Of a stretch of DNA of 64,000 bases, positions 48,935 to 56,247 are shown piece after piece (the stretch's first letter is position 1; each line of letters begins with the position of its first letter). The position numbers were made by a program, and so were the translations under genes. Origin of the DNA: DATKRB01 sp035532415 (GTDB taxonomy: Bacteria; Actinomycetota; Acidimicrobiia; Acidimicrobiales; RAAP-2). The stretch is taken from NCBI GenBank assembly GCA_035532415.1, contig DATKRB010000006.1:59792-123791 (forward strand). Direction: 5' to 3'. The notes under the pieces were generated by a model. The model ran no database searches, was not told the origin of the DNA, and saw only the letters and a list, made by a program, of their open reading frames with translations.

Positions 48935-50206
48935 GTGGCCGAAAGCATCACCATCACCGACAACCGCACGGGCGAGTCCGCGGAGATCCCGATCATCGAC
49001 GGCGGGGTCGCGGCCACCGAGTGGTCGAAACTGCTGCCGGGGGTCTGGTTCTACGACCCCGGGTTCATGTCCACCGCCGCCTGCCAGAGCTCGATCACCT
49101 ACCTCGACGGCGACGCGGGCATCCTTCGCTACCGGGGCTATCCGATCGAGCAGCTCGCCGAGCGGTCCACTTACCTCGAGGTGGCCTACCTGCTGTTGAA
49201 GGGCGAGCTGCCCACCCCCGAGCAGTTCGAGACGTGGAAGCACGAGATCACCTACCACACGTTCATCCACGAGAACGTGCGCAAGCGCTTTCTGGACGGG
49301 TTCCACTACGACGCCCACCCCATGGGGATGCTGGTCTCCGCGGTGGCGGCCTTGTCGACGTTCTATCTCGATGCCAAGGAGATCTTCGACGCCGATGCCC
49401 GGGCCAAGCAGATCATCCGCCTCATCGCCAAGATGCCGACCCTGGCGGCCGCCGCCCACCGGTTCAGTATCGGCATGCCCTTCGTCTACCCTGACAATTC
49501 GCTCGATTTCGCCGGCAACTTCCTCTCGATGATGTGGAAGGTCGCCGAGCCCCGGTTCGAGGCCGACCCGGTCCTCGCGAGGGCGCTCGACATCCTCTTC
49601 ATCCTCCACGCCGACCACGAGCAGAATTGCTCCACCACCGCCATGCGGGTCGTCGGATCTTCCCATTCGGATCCCTACTCGGCCACGGCGGCGGCGGCGG
49701 CGGCGCTCTACGGCCCCCGGCACGGCGGCGCGAACGAGGCCGTCATCAAGATGCTGACGTCGATCGGCAGCATCGAGAACGTCCCGGCGTTCGTCGAATC
49801 GGTGAAGAGCGGTCAGGGCGGCCGTCTGCAGGGGTTCGGCCACCGCGTCTACAAGAGCTACGACCCCCGGGCGACGATCATCAAGCGGACGGCCGAGCAG
49901 GTGTTCGAGGTGACGGGAAAGAACCCCCTCCTCGACATCGCCCTCAAGCTCGAGGAGATCGCCCTCTCCGACGAGTACTTCACCTCACGGCGGCTGTACC
50001 CCAACGTCGACTTCTATTCCGGGCTGATCTACCAGGCCATGGGGTTCCCGCTCGAGATGTTCCCGGTGCTCTTCGCCATCCCCCGGACCTCGGGCTGGCT
50101 CGCCCACTGGCAGGAGATGCTCGACCAGGACTCGAAGATCGCCCGTCCCCGCCAGATCTTCACGGGCACCGAGGCGCGCGATTACGTACCGGCCGACCGG
50201 CGCTGA
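48935..50206 (+). CDS. gltA: Citrate synthase (type II)
   Basis: A 423-residue citrate synthase condensing oxaloacetate and acetyl-CoA. Active-site segments are DILFILHADHEQNCSTTAMRVVGSS (His), LYGPRHGGANEAVIKML (His), LQGFGHRVYKSYDPRA and the C-terminal FYSGLIYQAMGFPLEMFPVLFAIPRTSGWLAHWQEML...RPRQIFTG. The GTG at 48935 has AGGAGG (48918-48923) upstream; GTG 48894 is a longer alternative. Length and motifs are standard. Confidence 0.95.
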   Translation: MAESITITDNRTGESAEIPIIDGGVAATEWSKLLPGVWFYDPGFMSTAACQSSITYLDGDAGILRYRGYPIEQLAERSTYLEVAYLLLKGELPTPEQFETWKHEITYHTFIHENVRKRFLDGFHYDAHPMGMLVSAVAALSTFYLDAKEIFDADARAKQIIRLIAKMPTLAAAAHRFSIGMPFVYPDNSLDFAGNFLSMMWKVAEPRFEADPVLARALDILFILHADHEQNCSTTAMRVVGSSHSDPYSATAAAAAALYGPRHGGANEAVIKMLTSIGSIENVPAFVESVKSGQGGRLQGFGHRVYKSYDPRATIIKRTAEQVFEVTGKNPLLDIALKLEEIALSDEYFTSRRLYPNVDFYSGLIYQAMGFPLEMFPVLFAIPRTSGWLAHWQEMLDQDSKIARPRQIFTGTEARDYVPADRR

Positions 50207-50217
50207 ACGGCGCCCGA

Positions 50218-51063
50218 TCAGCGGAGCAACCGGGTCAGGCCCTCCTGCACCATCGACACGACCAGGCGGCCGGACCGGTCGAACAGGAAGCCTCTGGCCA
50301 GGCCCCGGCCCCCGGCGGCGAGCGGCGACTCGGTGTCGAACAGGAGCCACTCGTCCGCCCGGAAGGGCCGGTGGAACCACATGCAGTGATCGATGCTCGC
50401 CGCCATGAAGTCGGCGGCCTCCCACTGGCCCGGATGGGGGGCGAGGATCGCGTCGAACAGCGACATGTCCGAGGCGTACGCGGCGACGGAGGCGTGGAGC
50501 AGCGGATCGTCGGGAAGCTCACCGTCGGCCCGGATCCAGAGGCGCTGGTAGGGGTCCGTCACCTCGGTCCGCCTCGAGGGAAGCTCCCCGATGTAGCGCT
50601 GGTCGATGGGGTGGGGCCGCTCGAACCAGGTGCCCAGCTCGGACCGCCAGGGGGCCAGCCGGTCGGGGAGCGAGGCGATCCCTTCGGGCGGGGGGACGTC
50701 GGGCATGGTGATCTGGTGGTCGAGGCCCGCCTCGTCGCCGTGGAACGAGCAGGCCATGTTGAAGATCGCCTCGCCGTGCTGAATGGCGATCACCCGCCGG
50801 GTCGTGAAGGACTTCCCGTCCCGGATCCGGTCCACCTCGTAAAGGATCGGGATCGTCGGATCCCCGGGCCGCAGGAAGTACGCGTGAAGGGAGTGCACCT
50901 GGCGCGGCCCCACCGTGCGCCCCGCGGCCATCAGGGCCTGGCCGGCCACCTGGCCCCCGAAGACCCGTTGGCGTGCCTCGGCGGGCTGGACCCCGCGGAA
51001 GACGTTGTCCTCGATCATCTCGAGGTCGAGGAGGCGGACAAGGAAGTCGAGGGACTCGCTCAC
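50218..51063 (-). CDS. tesB: Acyl-CoA thioesterase II (TesB family)
   Basis: A 281-residue double-hotdog thioesterase. Family segments are DNVFRGVQPAEARQRVFGGQVAGQALMAAGRTVGPRQVHSLHAYFLRPGDPTIPILYEVDRIRDGKSFTTRRVIAIQHGEAIFNMACSFH and, in the second half, AYASDMSLFDAIL (Asp) and ASIDHCMWFHRPFRADEWLLFDTESPLAAGGRGLARGFLFDRSGRLVVSMVQEGL. It hydrolyses acyl-CoAs. The GTG at 51063 directly follows a perfect 14-bp inverted repeat, with no ordinary Shine-Dalgarno. Confidence 0.93.
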   Translation of the reverse strand: MSESLDFLVRLLDLEMIEDNVFRGVQPAEARQRVFGGQVAGQALMAAGRTVGPRQVHSLHAYFLRPGDPTIPILYEVDRIRDGKSFTTRRVIAIQHGEAIFNMACSFHGDEAGLDHQITMPDVPPPEGIASLPDRLAPWRSELGTWFERPHPIDQRYIGELPSRRTEVTDPYQRLWIRADGELPDDPLLHASVAAYASDMSLFDAILAPHPGQWEAADFMAASIDHCMWFHRPFRADEWLLFDTESPLAAGGRGLARGFLFDRSGRLVVSMVQEGLTRLLR

Positions 51064-51064
51064 C

Positions 51065-51096
51065 CCGTCATGTTCGCAGGCTTGCGAACATGACGG
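51065..51096. promoter_or_regulatory. Perfect 14-bp inverted repeat next to the tesB start
   Basis: Arms 51065-51078 (CCGTCATGTTCGCA) and 51083-51096 are perfectly complementary with a 4-nt spacer. The element is 1 nt upstream of the tesB GTG and 53 bp upstream of the divergent gtrA-like ATG. It is a candidate operator for the divergent pair, or an RNA hairpin controlling tesB translation. Confidence 0.65.
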
Positions 51097-51148
51097 AGGT
51101 CTTTCGGGTGATCCGGGTGCCGCGAGCCGCCCGGGTAGAGTGACCGCG

Positions 51149-51667
51149 ATGGCAGCCAGGGTCCGGCGCATTTGGGAATGGCTGCACACCCACGAGGGGA
51201 AGAAGCTCTTCCGCTATTCGATGGTCTCGGTGATCTCGACGGCGGCCTCGTTCACCGTGCTCCTCATCGTGTACGGGATCCTCCGCCTCTGGTCCGAGGT
51301 GCCCAGCACCGTGTTCGCCAACGTGACGGCGACCTTCCCCTCCTACTGGCTCAACCGCAGGTGGGCCTGGGGGAAGACCGGCCGGTCGCACCTCGTGAAA
51401 GAGGTCCTGCCGTTCTGGGTGATGGCGGCGATCGGCATCGCCTTCTCGATCGTCGGCGCGTCGGTGGCCCGCCATATCGGGACCACCCACCACCTCCGGC
51501 ACGCCGAGCTGACCGCGCTCGTCCTCGTGGCGAACGTCTTCTCGTTCGGGTTGTTCTGGGTGCTCAAGCTGATGCTGTTCAACCGGCTCTTCCACGTGCA
51601 GCCGCTCCTCGAGGAGATCGACGAGCACGTCGACGCCGAAGAGCACACCGGTGCCGCCGTCCGGTGA
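51149..51667 (+). CDS. GtrA-family membrane protein
   Basis: A 172-residue protein with four transmembrane helices (FRYSMVSVISTAASFTVLLIVYGIL; STVFANVTATFPSYWLNRRWAW; FWVMAAIGIAFSIVGASVA; LTALVLVANVFSFGLFWVLKLMLF), typical of GtrA. Members help move lipid-linked sugars across the membrane for cell-surface polysaccharide. A TAGAGT box ends 7 nt before the ATG at 51149 (probably leaderless). A hydrophilic acidic tail (EEIDEHVDAEEH) ends the protein. It is divergent from tesB. Confidence 0.87.
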   Translation: MAARVRRIWEWLHTHEGKKLFRYSMVSVISTAASFTVLLIVYGILRLWSEVPSTVFANVTATFPSYWLNRRWAWGKTGRSHLVKEVLPFWVMAAIGIAFSIVGASVARHIGTTHHLRHAELTALVLVANVFSFGLFWVLKLMLFNRLFHVQPLLEEIDEHVDAEEHTGAAVR

Positions 51668-51695
51668 AGCCGACCGCCGAGGGTGACCGGCGGCG

Positions 51696-52184
51696 TCAAT
51701 CGCGAAAGTTGTCGAACTGCAGCGGGATCCCGAAGTCCTCGGCCTTGCACGCCTCGATCACCGACTGCAGGTCGTCCCGCTTCTTGCCGGTGACCCGTAG
51801 CTGATCGCCCTGGGTCTGGGAACTGACGCCCTTGAGCCCCAGGTCCTTTATGAACCGGTTGAGGCGCCTGGCGTGGTCCTGGGAGATCCCTGCCCTGATC
51901 CCGATCCTCTGGCGGGCCGCCCCCTTGCTCGCCTCCTCGATCTTGCCGGGATCGAGGGCCTTCAGGGACACCTGGCGCCTCACCAGCTTCTCCTCGAGGA
52001 CCTGCTCGAGCGCCCGCAGGCGGTCCTCGGTCGACGAGCGGAGCACCAGCTCCTTCTCGCCGATCTCCACGACCGAGTCGGTGTTCTTGAAGTCGAACCG
52101 GGTGGAGGCCTCCCGATTGGCCTGGTCCACCGCGTTCCGGACCTCCTGGAGGTCGACTTCCGAGACGATGTCGAACGTTGGCAT
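51696..52184 (-). CDS. YajQ-family nucleotide/c-di-GMP-binding protein
   Basis: A 162-residue YajQ protein: MPTFDIVSEVDLQEVRNAVDQANREASTRFDFKNTDSVVEIGEKELVLRSSTEDRLRALEQVL followed by RRQVSLKALDPGKIEEASKGAARQRIGIRAGISQDHARRLNRFIKDLGLKGVSSQTQGDQLRVTGKKRDDLQ. The family binds nucleotides, including c-di-GMP in some bacteria. The ATG at 52184 lies 7 nt after TACGCT on the minus strand, so it is probably leaderless. It is convergent with the GtrA gene and divergent from tRNA-Tyr. Confidence 0.93.
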   Translation of the reverse strand: MPTFDIVSEVDLQEVRNAVDQANREASTRFDFKNTDSVVEIGEKELVLRSSTEDRLRALEQVLEEKLVRRQVSLKALDPGKIEEASKGAARQRIGIRAGISQDHARRLNRFIKDLGLKGVSSQTQGDQLRVTGKKRDDLQSVIEACKAEDFGIPLQFDNFRD

Positions 52185-52276
52185 GGCCGCCAGCGTACCG
52201 ACGGGCATCGGGCCCCGGGCGACGCCGCGCCCACCCGTGTCCCCGGTGCCTCTGCCGGCGCTATCCTCGGCCGCGC

Positions 52277-52361
52277 GGGTCGGTGTCCGAGTGGCCAAAG
52301 GAAGCAGACTGTAAATCTGCCGGCACAGCCTACGGAGGTTCGAATCCTCCCCGGCCCACCA
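52277..52361 (+). tRNA. tRNA-Tyr (GTA)
   Basis: Class II tRNA. Acceptor arms GGGTCGG (52277-52283) and CCGGCCC (52351-52357) pair, with one G-U. The anticodon loop CTGTAAA gives GTA. The T arm is GGAGGTTCGAATCCTCC and CCA is encoded (52359-52361). Its 3' end has degenerate copies downstream (see 52645 and 53464). Confidence 0.96.
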
Positions 52362-52771
52362 ATAGGAAATCCCTGATGAGAGCCTATATTGGCTTCTCAG
52401 GGCGGCGGCCTCTCAGGGTCCGGTCAGGCGGTTTGACCGCCAAGTTGACCGCGTCGCATTGTTCGACCACGCGATCAACGTGCCAGGGGCCAAAACCCCC
52501 TGGACCAGAGTCACCGACCCGTGGCCCTGCCACACCCCGTGTGGGACCCTTGACGTGTCAGCGTCCATAGTTGGCATCTTCCCAGGCTGCGAGCAGCAGT
52601 CGCACCCCGCTGGCCAGCCGGACCATCCGAAGCCGCAGGTCTTCGAAGTTCGGAATACGAGTGCCTACGGCCCACCGAGGACCGAGGCACACGACATACG
52701 GACCGCGTTCGCTGCACGGTTGGCGCGATCACGGGTATCTGGGCGCGGTCGACGGTCGCTCACCACGCGGG
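52362..52771. other. Non-coding accessory segment after tRNA-Tyr
   Basis: About 410 bp with locally lower GC near its start (52362-52400) and no convincing gene. Short frames across it have no family features. It contains the first degenerate copy of the tRNA-Tyr 3' end (52645-52678). It may be the remnant of an integrated element. Confidence 0.5.
52645..52678 (+). repeat. Degenerate copy of the tRNA-Tyr 3' end (att-like)
   Basis: This 34-bp stretch contains AAGTTCGGAATACGAG and GGCCCACCGA. It resembles the tRNA-Tyr 3' segment (52334-52364: GGAGGTTCGAATCC and GGCCCACCAATA) and, more closely, the copy at 53464-53498. The two downstream copies flank the vapBC pair. Confidence 0.5.
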
Positions 52772-53149
52772 TCAATAGGGCGCCTGGAGATCGGTGAACA
52801 TCGGGAAGTGCCTGACGTTACGGGTAAGGAGTCGTGCGTCGGTGCGGACGGCGGTGGCTGCGATGGCGAGGTCGGCGCTGTCGATGGTGTGGTGGCTAGG
52901 AAGCCACTGGCGGCCGAGGGCGCCGGCCTCTTCCGCGATCTCGGCGTCGACGGGGTGCCAAACCAGGGTGGACAGCAACGCACGGGTGTCATCCTCTTCT
53001 GCCGGGCGCATGCCGGCGAGGACCTCTATGCGGGTGATCTCACTCGCATGAAGGACGTCCGCGGCTCGCTCCCGTTCGAGCAGGTCGCCAGCGCCTGCAT
53101 TCCCTCGCAGGTAGTCGATCAGTATCGAGGTGTCTACCAGGGCGCTCAC
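52772..53149 (-). CDS. vapC: VapC-type PIN-domain toxin
   Basis: A 125-residue PIN-domain ribonuclease. The acidic metal-binding residues are visible as Asp6 (ALVDTSILIDYL), Glu42 (RIEVLAG) and Asp90/Asp93 (TIDSADLAIAATA), with RLLTRNVRHFPMF near the C-terminus. It would cleave RNA when released from its antitoxin. The GTG at 53149 overlaps the antitoxin stop (GTGA), so the pair is co-translated. Confidence 0.92.
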   Translation of the reverse strand: MSALVDTSILIDYLRGNAGAGDLLERERAADVLHASEITRIEVLAGMRPAEEDDTRALLSTLVWHPVDAEIAEEAGALGRQWLPSHHTIDSADLAIAATAVRTDARLLTRNVRHFPMFTDLQAPY

Positions 53150-53400
53150 GAGCGGTCGCGCTCCAGACGGGAGCCGGAGCGCAGCTGATCGACCCAGGCT
53201 GCGCCGTCGAGATCGTGGTCGTTCCAGGAGCCGAAGGCACGGCGCATCGCAGCGAGGTCGTCCTCGGCGGAGCGCTCCGAGCCATAGACCTGCTCGACCG
53301 CGTCACGGATCAGGGATGAGAGCGATCGACCAGTCCGCAGCGCGGCGGCATCCAGGGCACGCCGCTCCTCGTCGGTCAAAGAGATCTGAGTCCGCTGCAT
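53146..53400 (-). CDS. vapB: Ribbon-helix-helix antitoxin VapB
   Basis: An 84-residue antitoxin. The N-terminus QRTQISLTDEERRALDAAALRTGRSLSSLIRDAVEQVYG is a ribbon-helix-helix DNA-binding domain, and the C-terminal half (FGSWNDHDLDGAAWVDQLRSGSRL) is the flexible toxin-binding tail. A TAAGCT box lies 6 nt before the ATG at 53400 and a 20-bp palindrome covers it, as expected for autoregulation. The gene directly precedes vapC. Confidence 0.9.
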   Translation of the reverse strand: MQRTQISLTDEERRALDAAALRTGRSLSSLIRDAVEQVYGSERSAEDDLAAMRRAFGSWNDHDLDGAAWVDQLRSGSRLERDRS

Positions 53401-53418
53401 GATGTAAGCTTACATCAT
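53399..53418. promoter_or_regulatory. 20-bp perfect palindrome, vapBC operator
   Basis: A perfectly symmetric sequence with core ATGTAAGCTTACAT spans 53399-53418, covering the first bases of vapB and its probable -10 box (TAAGCT on the minus strand). A ribbon-helix-helix antitoxin binding here would repress its own leaderless promoter. Confidence 0.75.
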
Positions 53419-53463
53419 CTCCTGAGCGGACTCGAGCACTTCGAGTCGTTGCCGCACGTCATC

Positions 53464-53498
53464 GGAGTTCGAATACGAGCGCCCAGCGCCCACCAATA
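53464..53498 (+). repeat. Second degenerate copy of the tRNA-Tyr 3' end (att-like)
   Basis: This 35-bp stretch contains GGAGTTCGAATACGAG and GCCCACCAATA. It shares TTCGAAT and GCCCACCAATA exactly with the tRNA-Tyr 3' region, and most of its length with the copy at 52645-52678. It lies just beyond the vapBC promoter. Confidence 0.5.
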
Positions 53499-53534
53499 TT
53501 CCCAGCTCTGCAGCGGCGGGCCCGTGGCAACGGC

Positions 53535-53562
53535 TTGCGGCTGCCGGCATCGGGATTACAAT
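53535..53562 (+). promoter_or_regulatory. Promoter with long leader for the mannosyltransferase gene
   Basis: TTGCGG (53535-53540), a 16-bp spacer and TACAAT (53557-53562) form a good promoter. Transcription from about 53569 would leave a leader of about 157 nt before the ATG at 53726. The leader is rich in inverted repeats but matches no riboswitch I recognise. The rest of the 53419-53725 gap holds only the att-like copy. Confidence 0.6.
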
Positions 53563-53725
53563 ACGAAGACGGGCGGGATCGACCCGAGCGGAGCTGACCG
53601 CCCCCGGGGATGCCTCCGGGAGGTGGCGGTGCGCCGGCCCGAGGGCGCCGGCGGGCCACCGGATGGTCCCCACGGTCCGGATGAGGTGCGAGTCGCAGAT
53701 CCGACGAGGTGAGTCCGAGGCGAGC

Positions 53726-55468
53726 ATGGGAGACGACTCGAATGCCGACGACCAGCGCCTCGCCCCACCGATGAGCGGGGGCGGAGCCCTCCGGAGCGGT
53801 CGCCTCAGGAGGAGTGAGGACGTAATGCGCCGCGTCAACACCCGGGCGGTGGAGCTGGGTGCGTCGCTCTCGGTCGGGTGGCAGGTCATGAAGGCCCGCA
53901 TCGGGCGCCCGGCCGCTCCCGCCGGGACAGTGGGCCCGGAGGAGGACGGCACCGACGATTGGCGATTTCTCCGGCGTCCCGCCCTGCTCGGGTTCGTCGC
54001 GTTGACGGCGATCGCGCTGGGTGCCTCGCTCACCAGCTCGCCGTTCAAGCTCGAGATGCCCGGGACGTGGTTCTTCGGCGTGCCGGTCGTCGGGTCCACG
54101 GGGGACCAGGCCAACCTCCTCCTCGGCCTGGTGGCGGTGTACGGGGGTCTCGTGCTGCTGGCCCGGGTCTGGTACGGGTTATGGAAGACGCTGATCATGC
54201 GCCCGGGCGTGCCCCTCAGGTACCTGGGCCTGATGCTGGCCCTCTGGACCGTGCCGATGCTGATCGTGGCCCCGCTCTTCAGCCGGGACGTGTTCTCGTA
54301 CGCGGCCCAGGGCGAGATGGTGAGCCGGCACATCAACCCCTACAACTACGGCCCGTACACGCTGGGCTCGGGGCCCTACCCGAACCCGGTGGACCCGCTC
54401 TGGCAGAACACGCCGGCGCCCTACGGTCCCCTCTTCCTGATGGTGGACGGGTTCCTTGCCACCCTGAGCCTCCACCACGAGCTGGTGACCGTCGTCCTGT
54501 TGCGACTGCTGGCGCTGGCCGGGGTCGGCCTCATCGCCTGGTGCATCCCGAAGCTGGCCAGGGCCTACGGGCGCGACGCCGGTCCGGTGTTCGTGCTGGC
54601 CGTGCTGAACCCGCTCGTCCTCCTCACCCTGGTCGGCGGGGCGCACAACGACGCGATCATGGCCGGTCTGCTCGTTGCCGGCCTCACCGCGGCGAAGTAC
54701 AAGCACCCGGTGGCCGGGGTGGTGCTGTGCGCCCTGGCGGCGGCGATAAAGGTGCCGGCGGCCCTGGGGATCCTTTACGTCGGGTGGGAGTGGCTGGGAC
54801 CGGGCCTGCCGGTTCGCCAGCGCATCCGGCCCGTGGTCACGGCGGGGCTGATGGCGTCCGCCGTGATGGCGTTCTTCTCGCTGGTCAGCGGCCTCGGATG
54901 GGGATGGGTCGCCAATCTCGAGACGCCCGGTGCCGTCAGGAGCTGGCTGGCACCCGCGACCGGTGTGGGCCTGGCGCTCAGCGGGCTGGCGCACACGGTC
55001 GGTATCGGGGTGTCCCTGGGCGGCGTCCTCTCGCTCACCCGGGTCGTCGGCCTCGCCGCCGCCGCCTGGCTGGCGGTCTACCTCCTGTGGCACAGCGACC
55101 GGGTCGGGGGGATGCGGGCACTCGGGCTGAGCATGCTGTTCTTCGTCCTGCTGGGCCCGGTCGTGCAGCCGTGGTATCTGACCTGGGGGATCATCATCCT
55201 GGCCCCGATCGCGGCGGGCAGGTTGCGGACCGTGCTCGTCGTGTTCTCCGCGGTGGTGCCGTTCATCGGCCTCACCGGCGGTCGAACCCTCATCAGCGAG
55301 CTGCTGCGGGCCAACCCGGCGGCCGTGGTCGTCTCGGTGGCGGTGCTGGTCTCCCTGCTGGTGATGCCGCTCGGGAAGTGGACGACGTCGTGGTGGAGGG
55401 AACCGGCGGAGGCCCAGACCGGGATACGGGCAGACGGCCACCGACCGCAGGTGGCGTTGGAGGCTTGA
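53726..55468 (+). CDS. MptB-like polyprenol-phosphomannose alpha-1,6-mannosyltransferase
   Basis: A 580-residue polytopic membrane protein with about 12 hydrophobic segments. The GT-C signature is in the first outer loop: PLFSRDVFSYAAQGEMVSRHINPYNYGP (Asp about residue 188), characteristic of the MptA/MptB family that extends lipomannan-type chains from polyprenol-phosphomannose. Other segments are NTPAPYGPLFLMVDG and VVQPWYLTWGIIILAPIAAG. The ATG at 53726 has GAGG upstream. About 90 N-terminal residues before the first membrane helix are hydrophilic. The acceptor glycan is unknown. Confidence 0.85.
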   Translation: MGDDSNADDQRLAPPMSGGGALRSGRLRRSEDVMRRVNTRAVELGASLSVGWQVMKARIGRPAAPAGTVGPEEDGTDDWRFLRRPALLGFVALTAIALGASLTSSPFKLEMPGTWFFGVPVVGSTGDQANLLLGLVAVYGGLVLLARVWYGLWKTLIMRPGVPLRYLGLMLALWTVPMLIVAPLFSRDVFSYAAQGEMVSRHINPYNYGPYTLGSGPYPNPVDPLWQNTPAPYGPLFLMVDGFLATLSLHHELVTVVLLRLLALAGVGLIAWCIPKLARAYGRDAGPVFVLAVLNPLVLLTLVGGAHNDAIMAGLLVAGLTAAKYKHPVAGVVLCALAAAIKVPAALGILYVGWEWLGPGLPVRQRIRPVVTAGLMASAVMAFFSLVSGLGWGWVANLETPGAVRSWLAPATGVGLALSGLAHTVGIGVSLGGVLSLTRVVGLAAAAWLAVYLLWHSDRVGGMRALGLSMLFFVLLGPVVQPWYLTWGIIILAPIAAGRLRTVLVVFSAVVPFIGLTGGRTLISELLRANPAAVVVSVAVLVSLLVMPLGKWTTSWWREPAEAQTGIRADGHRPQVALEA

Positions 55469-55479
55469 GCGGGCCGGGG

Positions 55480-55980
55480 TCAGAGCATCCGCTGGAGCTC
55501 GACCACGTCGATCCAGCGGCCGTGCTTCCGCCCGATCTCCCGCTCGACGCCGACGACCTCAAACCCGCAGGACCGGTGCAACGCGATCGAAGCCTCGTTC
55601 CCCCCGACCACCCGGGCGACGACGGAGTGGAACCCGTGCGAGGCGGCGAGCCGGACCAGTTCCTCCAGCACGGCCCGGCCGACGCCCTTGCCCCGGTGGT
55701 CCCGGTCGACGTATACCGAGTTCTCGACGGTGGTGGAGTAGGCGGGCCGGGTCCGGTACACCGACAGGGCGCCGAACCCGAGCACGACCTCGTCCTCGGC
55801 GCTCCCGGCCACCGCCACGACCGCCGGATGGGCGCCCTGGTGACGGGCCAACCAGGAGACCTGCTCCCCGGGGGTGCGTGGCACGAGATCGAACGTGGTG
55901 GTCTCGCTGCCCACCACCTCGGCGTTGTAGATGGTCCGGATCGCCTCGGCGTCGGTGGCCACGGCCGGGCGAATCCGCAT
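55480..55980 (-). CDS. GNAT-family N-acetyltransferase (phosphinothricin acetyltransferase-like)
   Basis: A 166-residue GNAT acetyltransferase: MRIRPAVATDAEAIRTIYNAEVVGSETTTFDL at the start, TTVENSVYVDRDHRGKGVGRAVLEELVRLA (acetyl-CoA loop RGKGVG) and VVARVVGGNEASIALHRSCGFEVVGVEREIGRKHGRWIDVVELQ at the end. This arrangement is typical of the PAT/BAR and methionine-sulfoximine acetyltransferase group. The ATG at 55980 lies 6 nt after TACCAT on the minus strand, suggesting a leaderless mRNA. Convergent with the mannosyltransferase gene. Confidence 0.9.
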   Translation of the reverse strand: MRIRPAVATDAEAIRTIYNAEVVGSETTTFDLVPRTPGEQVSWLARHQGAHPAVVAVAGSAEDEVVLGFGALSVYRTRPAYSTTVENSVYVDRDHRGKGVGRAVLEELVRLAASHGFHSVVARVVGGNEASIALHRSCGFEVVGVEREIGRKHGRWIDVVELQRML

Positions 55981-56034
55981 CGGGGGATGGTACCTGGGAG
56001 TGCGACGCGCCAGAGGAGGTAGATTTGAGGTTTT

Positions 56035-56107
56035 GCCCCCTTAGCTCAGTCGGCAGAGCACAGCCATGGTAAGGCTGGTGTCGTCGGTTCGATTCCGACA
56101 GGGGGCT
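56035..56107 (+). tRNA. tRNA-Thr (GGT)
   Basis: Acceptor arms GCCCCCT (56035-56041) and AGGGGGC (56100-56106) pair fully, with discriminator T at 56107. The anticodon loop ATGGTAA gives GGT (codon ACC). The T arm is GTCGGTTCGATTCCGAC. CCA is not encoded. Confidence 0.95.
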
Positions 56108-56115
56108 CGCCACCA

Positions 56116-56192
56116 GGCGGCGTAGCTCAGTTGGTCAGAGCACACGGCTCATAATCGTGTTGTCGCGGGTTCGAGTCCCGCCGCCGCTACCA
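56116..56192 (+). tRNA. tRNA-Met (CAT)
   Basis: Acceptor arms GGCGGCG (56116-56122) and CGCCGCT (56182-56188) pair with a G1-U72 wobble at the end; discriminator A and CCA are encoded (56189-56192). The anticodon loop CTCATAA gives CAT. The G1-led acceptor argues for an elongator tRNA rather than the initiator; a lysidine-type tRNA-Ile is possible. Confidence 0.9.
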
Positions 56193-56247
56193 GACCCCGG
56201 GGAACGGCCCCGGGGGCCCGTCGTGGGCGAGGAGGAAAGGAGCAGCC

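Noticed and set aside
51065..51096. Palindrome near tesB as a LexA (SOS) box
   Set aside because: Actinobacterial SOS boxes read CGAAC-N4-GTTCG; here the order is reversed (GTTCG...CGAAC) and the spacing is different.
52459..52797. 112-codon frame after tRNA-Tyr
   Set aside because: No Shine-Dalgarno, no family features, and it overlaps the vapC 3' end.
52362..53498. vapBC segment as part of a larger defence island
   Set aside because: Only two genes are present, and housekeeping genes resume on both sides.
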